Assembly (NCBI RefSeq): GCF_032062135.1
Contig: NC_092866.1
Span: 25,801,886-25,865,885, forward strand
DNA: 64,000 nt
Direction: 5' to 3'
From: Pyxicephalus adspersus
Taxonomy: Eukaryota > Chordata > Amphibia > Anura > Pyxicephalidae
Below are positions 1 to 12,012 of this stretch, in pieces; position 1 is the stretch's first letter; each line of letters begins with the position of its first letter. Both the position numbers and the translations under genes were made by a program. The notes beneath the pieces are model-generated. The model did not search any database, was not told the DNA's origin, and was given only the letters and a program-made list of their open reading frames with translations.

Positions 1-780
1 CATACTATGACTGTCCAATACCAGATTTCATGAAGTAGATTTAAATTGTTTGTACTTAGAGCTTAAGAATGTGTTTTAAAATGTTCACAATAAAGTAGCT
101 GCTATCACATCTGCATTACAGCACACATCAATCCACATACTTTGTACTGCTGTATACAGTGTTGCAGAAAACTGTGTAAGTATAACTGTATATATACGGT
201 ATATTGCGATAAAAAAAATCAAAATAAATGGAGCACGTTAAATTAGTGGACACCATTAGTTTTCTCAGAAAACTCATTCAAAGTGACAAAGACTTTAGAA
301 TGACCACCTCCCCTACCCACTTTTGCTCATTTTGTCATACATGTTTCTTCATCAGAGGCACCACAAAATACCTGTGCGAATAACTCCAATTTGTTCAATT
401 GTATTACAGGAGTCCCCGGGTTACATACGAGGACTGTTCCCACTTGCAGCTTGCATGTTTTCAGGAGGCCTAAAGGCCTATTTAGTACACCTGGTGTGAA
501 GCATCAGGGTTGTGTGAGCCAGACTTTGTTTGTCTGTTTGTGAGAGGTCACAACCATGATCTTGATAGGGTAAAAAGCATTTGTTTTGAGGGCAAGTTGC
601 TTTTGTTGGCCAGGAGCATGTATCTCTTTTTTGTAATTATCTTTTGCTAATATCAACCTCTGCAAATATTATTTTTGTCTCTCTGAATAACAAACACAGA
701 CAGGGCCCCAAAATTGACCTTGATATTTAGAGTTGCCTTATTGGCAGCCCGCCATTGAATGCTAATCCCTCACAATTGGC
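1..780. other. lpcat2 intron, no gene; one Tigger-type end fragment
   Basis: AT-rich sequence with no supported gene. From 407 to about 440 it carries a short fragment starting CAGGAGTCCCCGGGTTACAT, the terminal sequence of the Tigger-like MITE found intact at 1111-1618. Confidence 0.5.
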
Positions 781-974
781 CTGATTCATTAAAGCTCTCC
801 AAGACCGGAGAGAATTCACTTTTATCAGTGAACCTAGGTGATCCAAAAAATCTGGTCCACGATTGAAAACATTTAGCAAATGTTTTTAAGAAATCCATTC
901 CAGGTTTGACGATTTACCCAGGTTCACTGATGAAAGTGTATCTTCTCCAGCCTTGGGGAGCTTTAATAAATCAG
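781..974. mobile_element. Long-inverted-repeat MITE (CTGATTYATTAAAGCTC family)
   Basis: Starts CTGATTCATTAAAGCTCTCC and ends with the inverted counterpart GGGGAGCTTTAATAAATCAG. The two arms match for most of their length (for example CAGTGAACCTAGGTGATCC against GGTTCACTG), so the whole 194-bp unit folds back on itself. A one-ended copy lies at 58748-58795. The superfamily was not determined. Confidence 0.8.
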
Positions 975-1110
975 GCTCTGAAGTGAGGCCCCAGTGAAGC
1001 TGAGATAGTGTTTTTCTATGTGGTTCACCTTTTTGGTCACTTAAATTGGTAAAAAAAAGTCATATAACTGTGAATGTGATGTGATTTGTACAATATACTG
1101 TATATAACTA

Positions 1111-1618
1111 CAGGAAGTCCCTGGGTTACATACGAGATAGGGACTGTAGGTTTGTTCTTAAGATGAATTTGTATGTAAGTCGGGAAAAGTACAATATTTT
1201 AATATGTGCAATTAGGACAGATGTTTGTCTAAACATATTATTAGGCAGCGTGGTGTCAGTTACTGTATAAAATACTCACTGTGAGCTAATCACAAACAAA
1301 GCAAAAAAATAAACAAATAAAAACTTTATAGAGCTTAGACATTCATTAACTTCTGGAGCAAGCTGTGCTTTGATATGCAAAAAAAACAGCTGCAGAGTTT
1401 GTCTTGGTCATTAAAGAGTTACAAGGTGTTACAGATCAGCTTAGCTCTTAAGATCCCCCACAACCTCAGCTGTGTTTAGCAAAAGATTTCTTCTGCAATT
1501 CATGCAAACTGCCCCCTCCCCCATCAAGCCTCTGTCCTGCACACGAGCAAGCAGGGAAGCCCTGTTCCTATCTAGCAGTGGACCGTATGTTGGATGTCCT
1601 TAACTTGGGTACTACCTG
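1111..1618. mobile_element. Tigger/pogo-like MITE, copy 1
   Basis: Begins CAGGAAGTCCCTGGGTTACA, ends GGGTACTACCTG, and is flanked by TA on both sides, as expected for the Tc1/mariner superfamily. CAGG(T/A)AGTCCC ends resemble Tigger elements. Related copies are at 15423-15871 (opposite orientation) and 16916-17409, with end fragments at 407 and 26374. No transposase frame. Confidence 0.8.
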
Positions 1619-3260
1619 TATTTATCTGTAAAACAGCAACTTACATTGATATCAAACTATCAACAACAATTAGTATCAAAAAAATGTGCAATAATATGAG
1701 ATAATTTAGAATTTATCATTGAAAATTGCAATTGACTTTCTCTTGATCTGCATTTGATCTGCTTCAAGAGGGTTTTGCATTAGGCTTGCATTGAAATGTG
1801 AAACCTTTTTGAAATGAACACAAAAGGTGTTAACATATACATCTTTTTCTTAACTAAGAAAATCAGCACACAGAAAAGAAATAATATACCAAAAAATCCC
1901 TCAGAAATAACTTTTTACAGTTGACAATCATTAATCATTTATTTTTAGATTTGAGACTTACGCTGTATATCCTTGCCAAGTCCAAGTGACTGTGTCCTAA
2001 CAGGAAAAAAAATAATACAGTATGAAAACAAAATAAACATAACATTCTGTTAATGGGTCAAAGTAAAATCGGATACCATATCCACAGGATAATACAAAAT
2101 GATAAAGAGAAAGGAAATGAAATAAGTCCTTAATAAAAGCAACAAAAAGTAGAGAGTTATTGTTATGTCAGTTAAAACATCTAACATTTATTTACAAACA
2201 TTAAAATCAATCCACAATTTAAACTTTTGCCAATGTAAAACATCATATAAGTTCACAAAGGTAAATTCCATTAAACTGGTATCTGTAGGATCATAGGCAT
2301 GCTTGTCTAATAAATTTTCTGACGAATGTCGCGGGCATACCTGCTTTCATAGGGGATGGACAACAAGCCAATGAAACCTTACAGGAGGTAATACACAGTA
2401 ATAAGGAAACAATAAAAGGTTTACATCATAGGTTACTGGATGATGTCTGTGTGATAGGTATACAAAACACAATTCAGTGTTTCCAGGAGAGGATTTTATT
2501 GGAGAAGATATACAGAATAAAGCCTAAACAACTTTGGATAGAAAGAAATCAATTATTCAGACTTTATGAAACTGTGGCTTTTACAAAGCAAAACAGCATA
2601 GCCAGCTTTCACCCAAAGACAACATTCACCACACAATCTATCATACCAGTAACCAGGTATGCTTGAGTTCCAGTGTCACACCGCTGATTTCGTCAGAGAC
2701 AATCTACTTTTCAATCTACTCTTCTATCACCATCATCCTGACTCCATGGAATTCCAGCTGACGCTACATCTACTCTCATATTCACTGGCCCCTGCAACTG
2801 AACTTAGCTGCAATTTATATCCAGAGGTATCTTTGCTCAGCTTGTGTATACAACTCTACCAGAACTCCTGTTGGGTTTATTTGTTCATATACTATTTCTG
2901 TATGTTGAATGTTTAAGCTGTTACCTAAAATTTACTATAAAAATGTATTGGTATTTCTATTCCGTGTGTACAGATACCTTTTGATGCTGTTATGGTATGT
3001 TGGGTGCAATAGTCCTTCTGCTCCCAAACATCTCATTTAGATTACTGGTTAATTACACAGGAAAAGAATCTTCTCTGCTTTCAGAGCCCCTACCCTGGAT
3101 GGAGACACTGCCAAACCCATAAACAAATCTATTTTTCCCCATAGCGAAGGCTCTAGTTTTCCCTGAAACCTACAGGTTTGGTGCCATAGTCTGTTTGTAA
3201 TAGGCCATCTCATATAACCCCCACCCCAAAAATATAGAATTTGTTTTAACATTCTTCATT
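1619..3260. other. lpcat2 intron, nothing recognised
   Basis: AT-rich intronic sequence. Two short open frames near 2451-2916 show no familiar protein and I regard them as chance. Confidence 0.4.
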
Positions 3261-3479
3261 TATACATATTGTAAACAAAGGGGTGGCAATACAGCCAAAA
3301 TTACAAATAACAACAGTATTCATTTTAGAAGTTTTAGAAGGGGGTGGGAGAAAAAGGATAACAAATGGATACCACATTACACATGTTGTTTGTCATCTTA
3401 CAGCAGAGTCTAACATACCATTTTACAGCACAAAACTAGGCACTAGTATACAAAAATACAATAAGGGTTCCTAAAGAGT

Positions 3480-5815
3480 TATTGGCAAAAAGGCTAAACA
3501 TAATAATTTACATTTGACTTCATATGAGGGATACATATTCCACCATCCAGATATCTTACATATAAATAATTCCAACAAAACCAAATATTCTCAGTTCTCT
3601 CAGCCTTATCATAAAGGTCCACTGTAAGGTCCTCCATGTGCATAATCTAGTTAACATTGCAGAATCAGTGAGCTATTCATGGGCAAGTGGAGGATTTCAA
3701 ATAAAGTAGGATGCAAACCTTAGCTGCTAGCATTAGATTCCTAACCACCAAAGTTTTTTATGGAACTTGAGTGATAGTGGACTATGTTGTAACAGGTAAA
3801 AAGCAGGGTCATCCGGGACTGTGTAATCCAAAATTTCTGAACTACCTCTCTTACAACCTTTCAGAAATGTTGCAAGACAGGGCATGACCAGAATAAATGA
3901 AGCAATGATCCCACCCCTTCACCACATCTCCAGCAGCAATCAGAGACTGTAGGATATATTCGATGGAGCTGGCTGGGAGTGCAATATCGATGTGATAATA
4001 GTTTATAATTTATTGCTTGAAATCTGTTACAAACTGATGACCGATGTGCCAACACAATGATCATTTCCTTTTTTTAATTAATCTAGAGATATGCCCAGAT
4101 CCTTCTCCCATTGGAATAGATAATGTGGTAAGTACTCTCCGGGCGGGTCGTTGAAATAGGAGTATACCACTAAGAGGGCATGTCTGTTCACATCTTGACC
4201 CATATATAGGGATTCAAATGGTGTAAGAGAGCATGCAAAGCCCTTGCTCCTTGTAATTAGTATAGGAACCGAGGCGGCACATTCATCTTAATCACCTGGA
4301 TCCTACTAAAACAAGACAAGGGTGGTGGATTCCTAGGTTTGCAAGTCTCTCTAAATGTGTGTTAGTAGGGGTTTGAAGTTTAGTTAGTATACAGGAAGTG
4401 TTATTAGCTAGATGTACACCAAGATATTTCAAACACTTGGAGGTCCACTTTAAAGTGTAAGAGTTCTTTAATTGTGTGTACAGCAATATAGAGAGGGATA
4501 CATTTATTGCTGATTTTGCATAAATAATTTTGAAGTTGGACAAGGAAAAAATACCTCTCTAGTTTCTTTAAATTTGGGAGAGATAATATTGGGTTGGTAA
4601 TTACGAACATAGGATCTTCAGCAAAGGCAGCAATCCTTTGCTTCCAATCTCCTATTTGTAGACCCATGATGTCTGTATGGGCTCTAACACCCTTAGCAGC
4701 GGCTCCATAGTCAATATGAAAATAAAAGGGGATAAGGGGAACCCCTGACTGTTATATATAGGAACATATTCCAACCAGAGACCATTGACCCGCACTGCTG
4801 CTGTTGTGCAGGAATAGACTAAATGGATCCATGACATCATGAGTTGGCCTAAGCCCATGTGTAGAAAGGGTTGGGTCGCAGAACCTCCAATCCACTCTGT
4901 CAAATGCCTTCTCTGTGTCTATTGACAGCAAAAGGGTAGGTATGGAGTGAGTGTTAGCCCAGTGGATCCAATTTAACACTTTAGTGGTATTGCCACACGC
5001 CTCTTGCATTGGAACGAATCCCACCTGGTCAGAGTGTACTAGCTTGCCTATGACCCTTTACTGTCTCATTGCCAGGACCTTGGTAAAAAGACTTGGTTGA
5101 GAAGGGAAAAGGGTCAGTAAGTGGTGCCACTGGAAGGGTCTCCCCCCTCCTTCGGGATGATAGTGATGTGTGCTCTGAGGGATTCTAGTGGTAAGGTACT
5201 ACCTTCGGGAATCGCATTGTATGCTCGAACCACGTGTGGTGCTAGAATTTCCTGAAAGTGTTTGTAACATGGGAAAGTGAATCCATCAGGGCCCGGTGCT
5301 TTCCGTGTTTGGGTACATGCTGGGGCTCTCTGTATTTCCTCATTGCTGATAGATGTTTCTAGGTGAAGAATGTCTGCTGACAAGAATTTTGGCATTTTAA
5401 CTTTAGATAAATATGCCTAGATCGCACTCGTCACAGAGTAAGAAAGCGGAGCAGTTTGATGTTTAACAGTCCCAAGTAATACTTTTGAAAGTCCGACGTA
5501 ATGTCACAAACTTAGTGTAGCTTTCGAACCTTGCAAGCCACTAAAAAACAGGATGAAGTGTGCTCTCGCTAAAACTATTCTTGAGGTCATAGGCATAGAG
5601 GAGGCAAATCACATCCCTAGGACGTTGTGGGTCAGTGTACTTGGGATCAATAGCCCTATGGATGCAATCAATTTCGACTGGAGAGTCCTTTGGTTTCAGC
5701 AAAAGAGCATTGAAGATGGTCGTAGCTGCCAAACAAAGATCTTTAGTTTTCTGCTATGTTGTTGCCCCTACTCCTATTTTCCAAATCATCCTGGTTAATG
5801 AGTAGCTGCTGTAAA
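3480..5815 (-). mobile_element. Decayed Tx1/L1-like LINE with internal deletion
   Basis: Reading from high to low coordinates, 5732-5541 encodes an L1 ORF1p C-terminal segment (IDCIHRAIDPKYTDPQRPRD, then V). Only about 150 bp further on, at 5395-5114, is reverse-transcriptase sequence (KAPGPDGFTFPCYKHF). Next come the IDTEKAFDRVDW and GFPLSPFIFIL motifs (about 5024-4652) and the ORF2 C-terminus (YKLLSHRYCTPSQLHRIYPT, CCWRCGEGVGSLLHLFWSC) down to about 3490. The order and motifs are those of the vertebrate L1/Tx1 group. The endonuclease domain is missing, so ORF1 end and RT are abutted. Multiple stops and frameshifts make it inactive. Confidence 0.85.
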
Positions 5816-5832
5816 AGTGCTGTGCTCATTTA

Positions 5833-5970
5833 CAGTGAGGAAAATAAGTATTTGATCCCCTGCTGATTTTGTACGTTTGCCCTCTGACAAAGAAATGACC
5901 AGTCTAAAATTGTAATGGTAGGTTTATTGTAGCTGTGAGAGACAGAATAACAACAAAAGAACCCTCAAAA
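5833..5970 (+). mobile_element. Tc1/mariner transposon end fragment
   Basis: Starts at a TA with CAGTGAGGAAAATAAGTATT, the familiar terminal sequence of a widespread vertebrate Tc1 family, and runs through TGACAAAGAAATGACCAGTC. It breaks off where the 148-bp repeat at 5974 begins. No transposase remains. Confidence 0.8.
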
Positions 5971-5973
5971 ACC

Positions 5974-6121
5974 AAACATCACTATCAAGTCTTTTTGGGA
6001 TTTTTGTTGTGTTAATGTTATGACTCAGACCTGTTGCAAATCTAATTTTATTGTTGGTTTTAACTGAACATTCAAGTGTTAAAATTCTTAAAACCTTTTA
6101 CTGGTATATTTATTAAAATTA
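5974..6121 (+). repeat. 148-bp direct repeat, left copy (identical to 7171-7318)
   Basis: Starts AAACATCACTATCAAGTCTT and ends TTTATTAAAATTA. By eye it matches 7171-7318 at all 148 positions. The flanks differ: a Tc1 fragment before this copy, a decayed hammerhead-like site before the other. A diverged inverted version of part of it lies at 6911-6987. Confidence 0.9.
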
Positions 6122-6604
6122 CAACTATCAGTTGAATATGTTTCATTTTCTAACAACACCCACTGCTGCTGAATATACCTTACATACCTCTTCATGTGAC
6201 CACAACTTCCTATCACCCAAACATTGTAGTAAACAGTAAACAAAAGTTTACTGACCCTATACTTTATTGTTTGAAATGTTTATATACCCTCCATATATAT
6301 GCTAACACTTTATAAACAAACTGGGAACCAGTACACTTCCTATTTAGCTGTTAGTTAGCCATACACTACAATAATGTAAGCAAGAGACATATCCCTTAAA
6401 ATGTATTCTCTTGTTGCATAAAGATAAGTATTATACTGACTGATAAGTATTATACTGAAAAACTCATGAGATAAATTACTCTATACTTACCAAAAAGCTA
6501 TGGTTGTCAATGTGTTTTGAATCTAATTCTTAATGATAACTGTTCATGTTTATATATTTTAATTTTTTCAATGTATAAGCAGACCGTACAGTCATTATAC
6601 TACT

Positions 6605-6649
6605 ATACCCCTGAGGAAGCCTAACTGGGCGAAACGGGTCGGGCCGTAT
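6605..6649 (+). ncRNA. Hammerhead-ribozyme-like motif (type I, minimal helix III)
   Basis: The hammerhead core order is present: CTGAGGA (fits CUGANGA), a hairpin GCCT-AACT-GGGC as helix II, GAAA, then C-GG-G closing a one-pair helix III, and GTC as cleavage triplet. Helix I forms from CCC before the core and GGG after GTC, extended by ATA/TAT across an asymmetric bulge. Minimal-helix-III type I hammerheads are known from Penelope-like and related retroelements. The fold is inferred by eye; activity is untested. Confidence 0.6.
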
Positions 6650-6910
6650 GTGACCTATTTAGGTCCTACCTTTGATTTTTTAACCACTGTATGGTGATCA
6701 GATACATTATTGTATAGTTGAGTTATCCCAACCTTGTGAATGTGAACAAGGGTGGGGTTTCCAATATAACGATTGTATTTATTAATTATGTATAAATCGA
6801 TGTATAAATACATTATGAATTTTTTGCACTAATTATCAAGCCCCAAACCTTGTTCTTTCTACCTTGCACCTTGAATATTCATTGTAACGTTATTAAATAT
6901 ACCAATAAAA

Positions 6911-6987
6911 AGTTTTTAAAAATTTTAACACTTGAATGTTCAGTTAAATCCAACAAAAACATTAGATTTGCAAACATGTCATAACAC
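6911..6987 (-). repeat. Diverged inverted copy of the 148-bp repeat
   Basis: AACACTTGAATGTTCAGTTA and ATTAGATTTGCAAACATGTC are reverse complements, with substitutions and a small deletion, of the inner part of 5974-6121. With that repeat it brackets the hammerhead-like site as inverted arms, as in the element at 35823-36564. Confidence 0.75.
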
Positions 6988-7127
6988 CAATAAGTGCTCT
7001 CACCATCATTTACAATCCTGTATTAAGAACATGGATGCCATTCATGTAAAAGTTATTGAGCTTTGAGGAATTTGAATCTACACCCTCTTCTTCAGTTCTA
7101 AGATAATCTGAACCCTTCTGAAGCCCA

Positions 7128-7165
7128 CCAAGAAGCAGGTTCAGCCCTGCAAAACACGTCAGGAA
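7128..7165 (+). ncRNA. Decayed hammerhead-like site
   Basis: AAGCAGG-TTCAG-CCCTGC forms the helix II hairpin, followed by AAAAC and ACGTC where an intact site has GAAAC and GCGTC. The CUGANGA box has mutated to CCAAGAA. The layout matches 6605-6649 but key bases are lost, so it should be inactive. Confidence 0.4.
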
Positions 7166-7170
7166 ATTTA

Positions 7171-7318
7171 AAACATCACTATCAAGTCTTTTTGGGATTT
7201 TTGTTGTGTTAATGTTATGACTCAGACCTGTTGCAAATCTAATTTTATTGTTGGTTTTAACTGAACATTCAAGTGTTAAAATTCTTAAAACCTTTTACTG
7301 GTATATTTATTAAAATTA
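7171..7318 (+). repeat. 148-bp direct repeat, right copy
   Basis: Identical to 5974-6121 at an offset of 1,197 bp. Together the copies bracket 1,049 bp containing the hammerhead-like site, resembling terminal or pseudo-terminal repeats. Confidence 0.9.
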
Positions 7319-7666
7319 AAACGAATATTTTTTTTGAAAATGTTAATATAATTCATACCACATAACTCTCTACTTCCCTACTTTTATTGGGGTGGGTAGT
7401 TAGCTACAAAACTCCCCCCTCCCCCTAGTAAGTTAATAATAATTTCTTAGGGAGGTGGTTTAAAATAATTGATATTGAAAAGGATTACTTCTTATGTAAT
7501 TCTTTCCTTTTTAAAATATGCTTAAGAAACAATATTTAAAAAAAAAACAGGTTAGATAAATACACACGACTGTCACACAGAAAACAATTCAATTTAAGGA
7601 ATTGGGAAAGTAAAAATCTAATTAGTTAAACTAGGCATAAAAAAAAAATAAAAATAAACTGCAGAC

Positions 7667-7779
7667 CTGTGGCCACTGTCCTTGTGATGTTGTTCGCTTT
7701 TTTATTTCATTGATTGTGTTTTTTCTAGAGTCAGGATCTGTTCGTGACACCAGTATGGGCTGGAGGGAATGGAGGATTC
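7667..7779 (-). CDS. lpcat2: Lysophosphatidylcholine acyltransferase 2, exon 4 (acyltransferase domain)
   Basis: A 113-nt exon: two bases of a shared codon, then 37 codons reading ILHSLQPILVSRTDPDSRKN, then TINEIKKRTTSQGQWPQ. The human counterpart reads LLRAVQPVLVSRVDPDSRKN and TINEIIKRTTSGGEWPQ, with the same final exon boundary. The DPDSRK segment is part of the PlsC-type acyltransferase core, between the catalytic HX4D motif (expected in the preceding exon) and the EGTC motif (expected in the next). The acceptor is GTTGTAG and the donor GTCTGC, a weak but usable GT site. Neither neighbouring exon was found: exon 3 is not recognisable between here and 17590, and exon 5 must lie left of the window. 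Confidence 0.92.
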
Positions 7780-10700
7780 CTACAACACAAGATAAATCTG
7801 TTAAATTTACCACTTCAGAAACTACAGACTTACAGATGACAACATCACTTCCTCATTCTGAAAGAAGCTTCTAGGCAATGGAGTGCCTGTTAGTTAGTAG
7901 TGATGTTGCAATATGAGATTGATTGACTGAAAGAAGAGGTGAAACAACATAATTAAACCTACCATGGACATAAACATTCAAATCTGGACAGCCTGTTTTC
8001 ACTACGTGTGAGTAAGTTTGCAAATTTTCATGGGCAGTCCGTAAAATTATAGTAAAGTAGTCATGATAAATCATTTCAGTTTCTGCACCCTTTGCAATGG
8101 CGGTACTCCTTCCCATTCTAAATCCAAAAGAGCAGCTATTGGCATTGAAAAATTTGCCTTCTTATCGTTTATCTTTCTAGTATATGCTCATTTATAAGTT
8201 AAATTAAAAAAAACATGTTAAGGTCACTGCTACCAGGATTTTTATATGAACATTTGTAATAAACTACATGCAAAATGAAACTAGGATGACAATTTACATT
8301 TTCTATAAACTGTATGTTAACATTTACTTGTCACATATTACCACTGTCTTCTAGCCTTGTTTGTCTGTTTAAGGAGCTAAGCATCTACCACTTCATTAAC
8401 ACAGCGGGAGGTATGCTGTAACAGACTCCACAAAGTAAACTTATACATGCACCTCCATATGTTACTCCACCAATATTGCCCAAGCACCATCACACTTTAA
8501 ATCATAGCAACCCATGCACCAAAGCTTCCAATGTGTACATTGTCATCAGCAGATATATGTCAGACAACTATTTTGTAAAACTAGCAGTTTTAAAAAAATA
8601 TAAAAAAGATGCAGGGTGCACATTATTGTACAAATGCCAGGGGGTGTAATTGTGGCACACAACTTCATGGATACATGAAAGAAACAATTGAAAAGATGTG
8701 AAGTTGATACTGTAAAGACTGAAATGTCAAACCATATATTTTATGTTTAACATATATGATAAAACAGATTAAATTAGGCAGTAATCATAAAAAAAATTAT
8801 GATGAAATAAAATCTTTTAATATTGTTTATAACAACAAAAATATATATGGTTAACAATATATGTGCTGATGAGTTGTTATATGTCTAGTGCAAATTCTTG
8901 GCCTATTCAAACTATGTTTGAATACACTGTTTGTGCCAAAAACCCTGCTTGAATCTCTGCCTTTGCTTTGTTTTGATCTATAACAACAACAACAAAAAAG
9001 AGAAATTAGCAGCTCTTTATGGCAACTTTCTACTGGCTACTTTCTCTTTTTTTTTTTGATCATTTACAATACCTAGGCTCAGCAGATCTACTTTAGTAGC
9101 TTATACTTGTATCACTTTGTGTAGTGGCCATTACCGCGTACTGTTTATTACAGCATTATTGTTATTACAGCATTAGGCCTTTTCATTTTTTACACAGAAA
9201 GTTCAAAAACATTATTAAAGTCTGTAATCCTGTTGTTGTTTATTTCTCCTGAACACTGTCCTTATTTTTTTACCTGGAGGTCTAGAGTTAGTTTAGATTT
9301 CTGTAAGAAGATATCCCCTTATACTCTTTTCTAAAAAAATGTTATTTTTTGTTGTATTAAATGATGAATTTGATAGATTCATCAAAATTGGTACAATTTA
9401 TTTATCTTGGTTAAAGGGAGCATCTAAATTGCTTTTCAGACTGTCATTTGTTTACAGCAGTAATGCTGTGGTACACTGTTGTCAATTAGTCCTCAACTGC
9501 CCCAAAGCCCAGGTTATAATTGAAATTAATGTGAGTGGTTGAAATCCTTCTCATTAAGTGTTTACCTGCAATGCAATTGTGTTGCATTTTCTAGATGCTT
9601 TATGCACAGCATTATGGCACAGACATACCTGTTTGCAGGGATAAGTCAGGATCATGTCACAGCTGAATGTCAACTGCTTTTTTGGTGCCAACTCCACGGT
9701 GGGCTTCTTGGTTCATAGAGAACCTATTGCCCATTGAATGGCCACTGATAGTATTCCTGTGCGTACCAGGTGCAGGTGTCAAAGGTTTTTTTGGCACTTT
9801 ACATGTCTCCTTGTCAATTAACTCTACCACCTGGTAACGTTTCATTTTTTTCAATTTAGGTCCAGTTTAGGATTATTCAGATAGCATTAATAGGTGCATC
9901 TGACCTGTAGTTGACATTTCTCTAACCTGTAATGAACCTGCTTTAGTTGGGCTTTCCATATCCTTAGACTTGTATGACAACGTAAATCCAACATGAAACA
10001 AACAAAAGCCAGACAATGCTGATCCTAAATACACCACTAAAAAAGGTGATGGTCTATAATACTATTAAACTCTCAAGAATTACAATATCTCCCAGAAATA
10101 ATAACTTATCACAGATGAATCTAGTTGTGAAACAGTTAACAAAGGTTTTGGCAAGTAGTTGGTTCACTATGGTCAATCAAGGTATGCTCCCTAAAAAAAG
10201 TAGTAGAGAACAAAGTGAACTTTAGAAGAAGAAATAATGCAACAAGTAATGTTGCATGTAGAAAATATTTGAATTTTTAATTGAAATCACCAACCTCGTT
10301 TTGAATGTATATGAAAAGCATTGTTGATAAGTTGATACAAATTTTTATTGTATGTCACTGTATGTTTTTATTGTTTATTTAAATAAAGAAATTTTAACAG
10401 ATGTATGGTGTAGGTATTTTGGTGCCTTGGTAATAATCTAAACTCTTTGAAGGTTGACAAACCTGAAGTTCGATCTAAACCCTGTCTCTTAACGCTTGCT
10501 GACAGCTTAAATAGTACTAAACCAGTTGGCAAGGTGAACATCAGCTTCATATTACCTTATCATGAACTATCCCTAACAACCACCATTCTAAGGATGTGCT
10601 GCCTGCCACACAACTGAACAACCATTAGTACCTTGCCAACTGCCTTGATAACATCTGCTCTAAAGTTTGACTCCTCAAATTTCCACATAAGTTTGTAGAA

Positions 10701-11722
10701 ATAGAAAACATCAAATGTTTGACTGGAACCCACAGAGTCATCAATCAGGAACTTCACTGTCATAATTTGTTACTCTTTTACATTCACAGCAAAATATTAT
10801 AACAGGGTGAACTAGACTTTTGTGGAGGTGTATTGTGTTAATTTTATTCTTGTGCTGTTTTAGTTGGTTAAGTGCTTAATTTTAGATTATTTACATACAT
10901 ATTTCTACGTAAGCAACATTAAAAGGCTTTCAGTATGCTATCTTTGCATAAAGTAGCTCCATATAATGCATGTCATTTTCTGCTCAATTTGACATTTAAC
11001 TTCACAGTTTTTCCATCAAATAACCAGCGAGTTAGTTTCTTCAAAATGGCAATAGACCAAGGCTTGCAATAAAAATTGCTAAAATTCTTGCAACTTGTGT
11101 AAAAGACCATAGTCAATTTTTTGATCCTACAAATATAGTTTCTGCCATATCGCTAGAAGGACCTTGTCATGGCAGGGATGTGCAAGTATCTAACTCATCA
11201 GGTGAGTCCTCTTCGGGAACAGCGTGCAGCAGGGCAGAAGGTATTCTACACACCAGACATGTGAAAAACAGATTTAACAACAGGTGAACAACCTGTGTCC
11301 AGGTTTGTCTTTATTTAGTTGTGATCCTGTATGGAAAGGTTGCAGTAAAATCCCACATTACCAAATATTTTTACCAAAATTTGATAAGTAAAAAATTAAT
11401 TAGTTCTTACTGCCAAATATGGGCACTGCAATATTTTCTTCTCTGGATACAGTTGAGGGCATTCCTGATGCAACCACTGCAATCCCATCAAAAAATGAAG
11501 AGTGTGGAGAAACTACAAAGATTGGAGATTCAGAGAAGCTTGCAGGCTTTCCAGTGATGCGAACATGGAATCCCATCGAGAAAAAAAGGAGACGTCCAAG
11601 GCAACTTAAAATAGACTTTGATACATTTCTGCCAGAAACATCCGAAAAATATAAACATTAGAATGTGTGGTTAACAAACAATAACAATGAGTCATTAAAG
11701 TTGCAGAAGAGAGACCATGTAA
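7780..11722. other. lpcat2 intron 3/4 region; exon 3 not recognised
   Basis: AT-rich sequence that should contain part of lpcat2 between exons 2 and 4, but no segment resembling the HSTFF catalytic region was found. Open frames at 9854-9657 and 10763-10560 (minus) and 11419-11661 (plus; contains MRTWNPIEKKRRRPRQLKID) read somewhat like protein, but I recognise none and cannot assign them. They may be relics of unknown transposons or retrocopies. Confidence 0.35.
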
Positions 11723-12012
11723 GGCTTTGTACACACGTAAGATGATTCTCATCCGATAAACGCCTCAGGGCTGGCGTGTGTACAGCGATCTATGTCCGTT
11801 GTCCGAACGGCAGTCCTGGCAGGTCCACGGACGAGGAACGAACATAAAGAAAGTGAAGGGGAGAGAGCACAGGGTTCTCCCCCTCCCCTTTCCATAGAGC
11901 AGACCGGTGCTGTATGTACAGCACTCGTTCATGCATCATGCAGTCATTTGTCGTTGCAAAGGATCATGAAAGATCCTTTCCAAGGACAATTATTGCACGT
12001 GTGTACATAGCC
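11723..12012. mobile_element. Harbinger-type MITE, diverged copy
   Basis: Ends GGCTTTGTACACACGT and ACGTGTGTACATAGCC are inverted versions of each other and match the ends of the intact element at 52847-53178. The interior shares the AGCAC...GAGCAGAC and GGTCCACGGACGA-type palindromic pieces. A flanking duplication is unclear. Confidence 0.75.

Noticed and set aside
9657..9854. Possible exon or retrocopy of a host gene
   Set aside because: The frame reads like protein but has no recognisable family, no splice sites in a sensible phase and no neighbouring exons.
11419..11661. Possible coding exon with basic KKRRRPRQLK segment
   Set aside because: No family recognised; it lies on the opposite strand in an lpcat2 intron, beside a MITE, without convincing splice signals.
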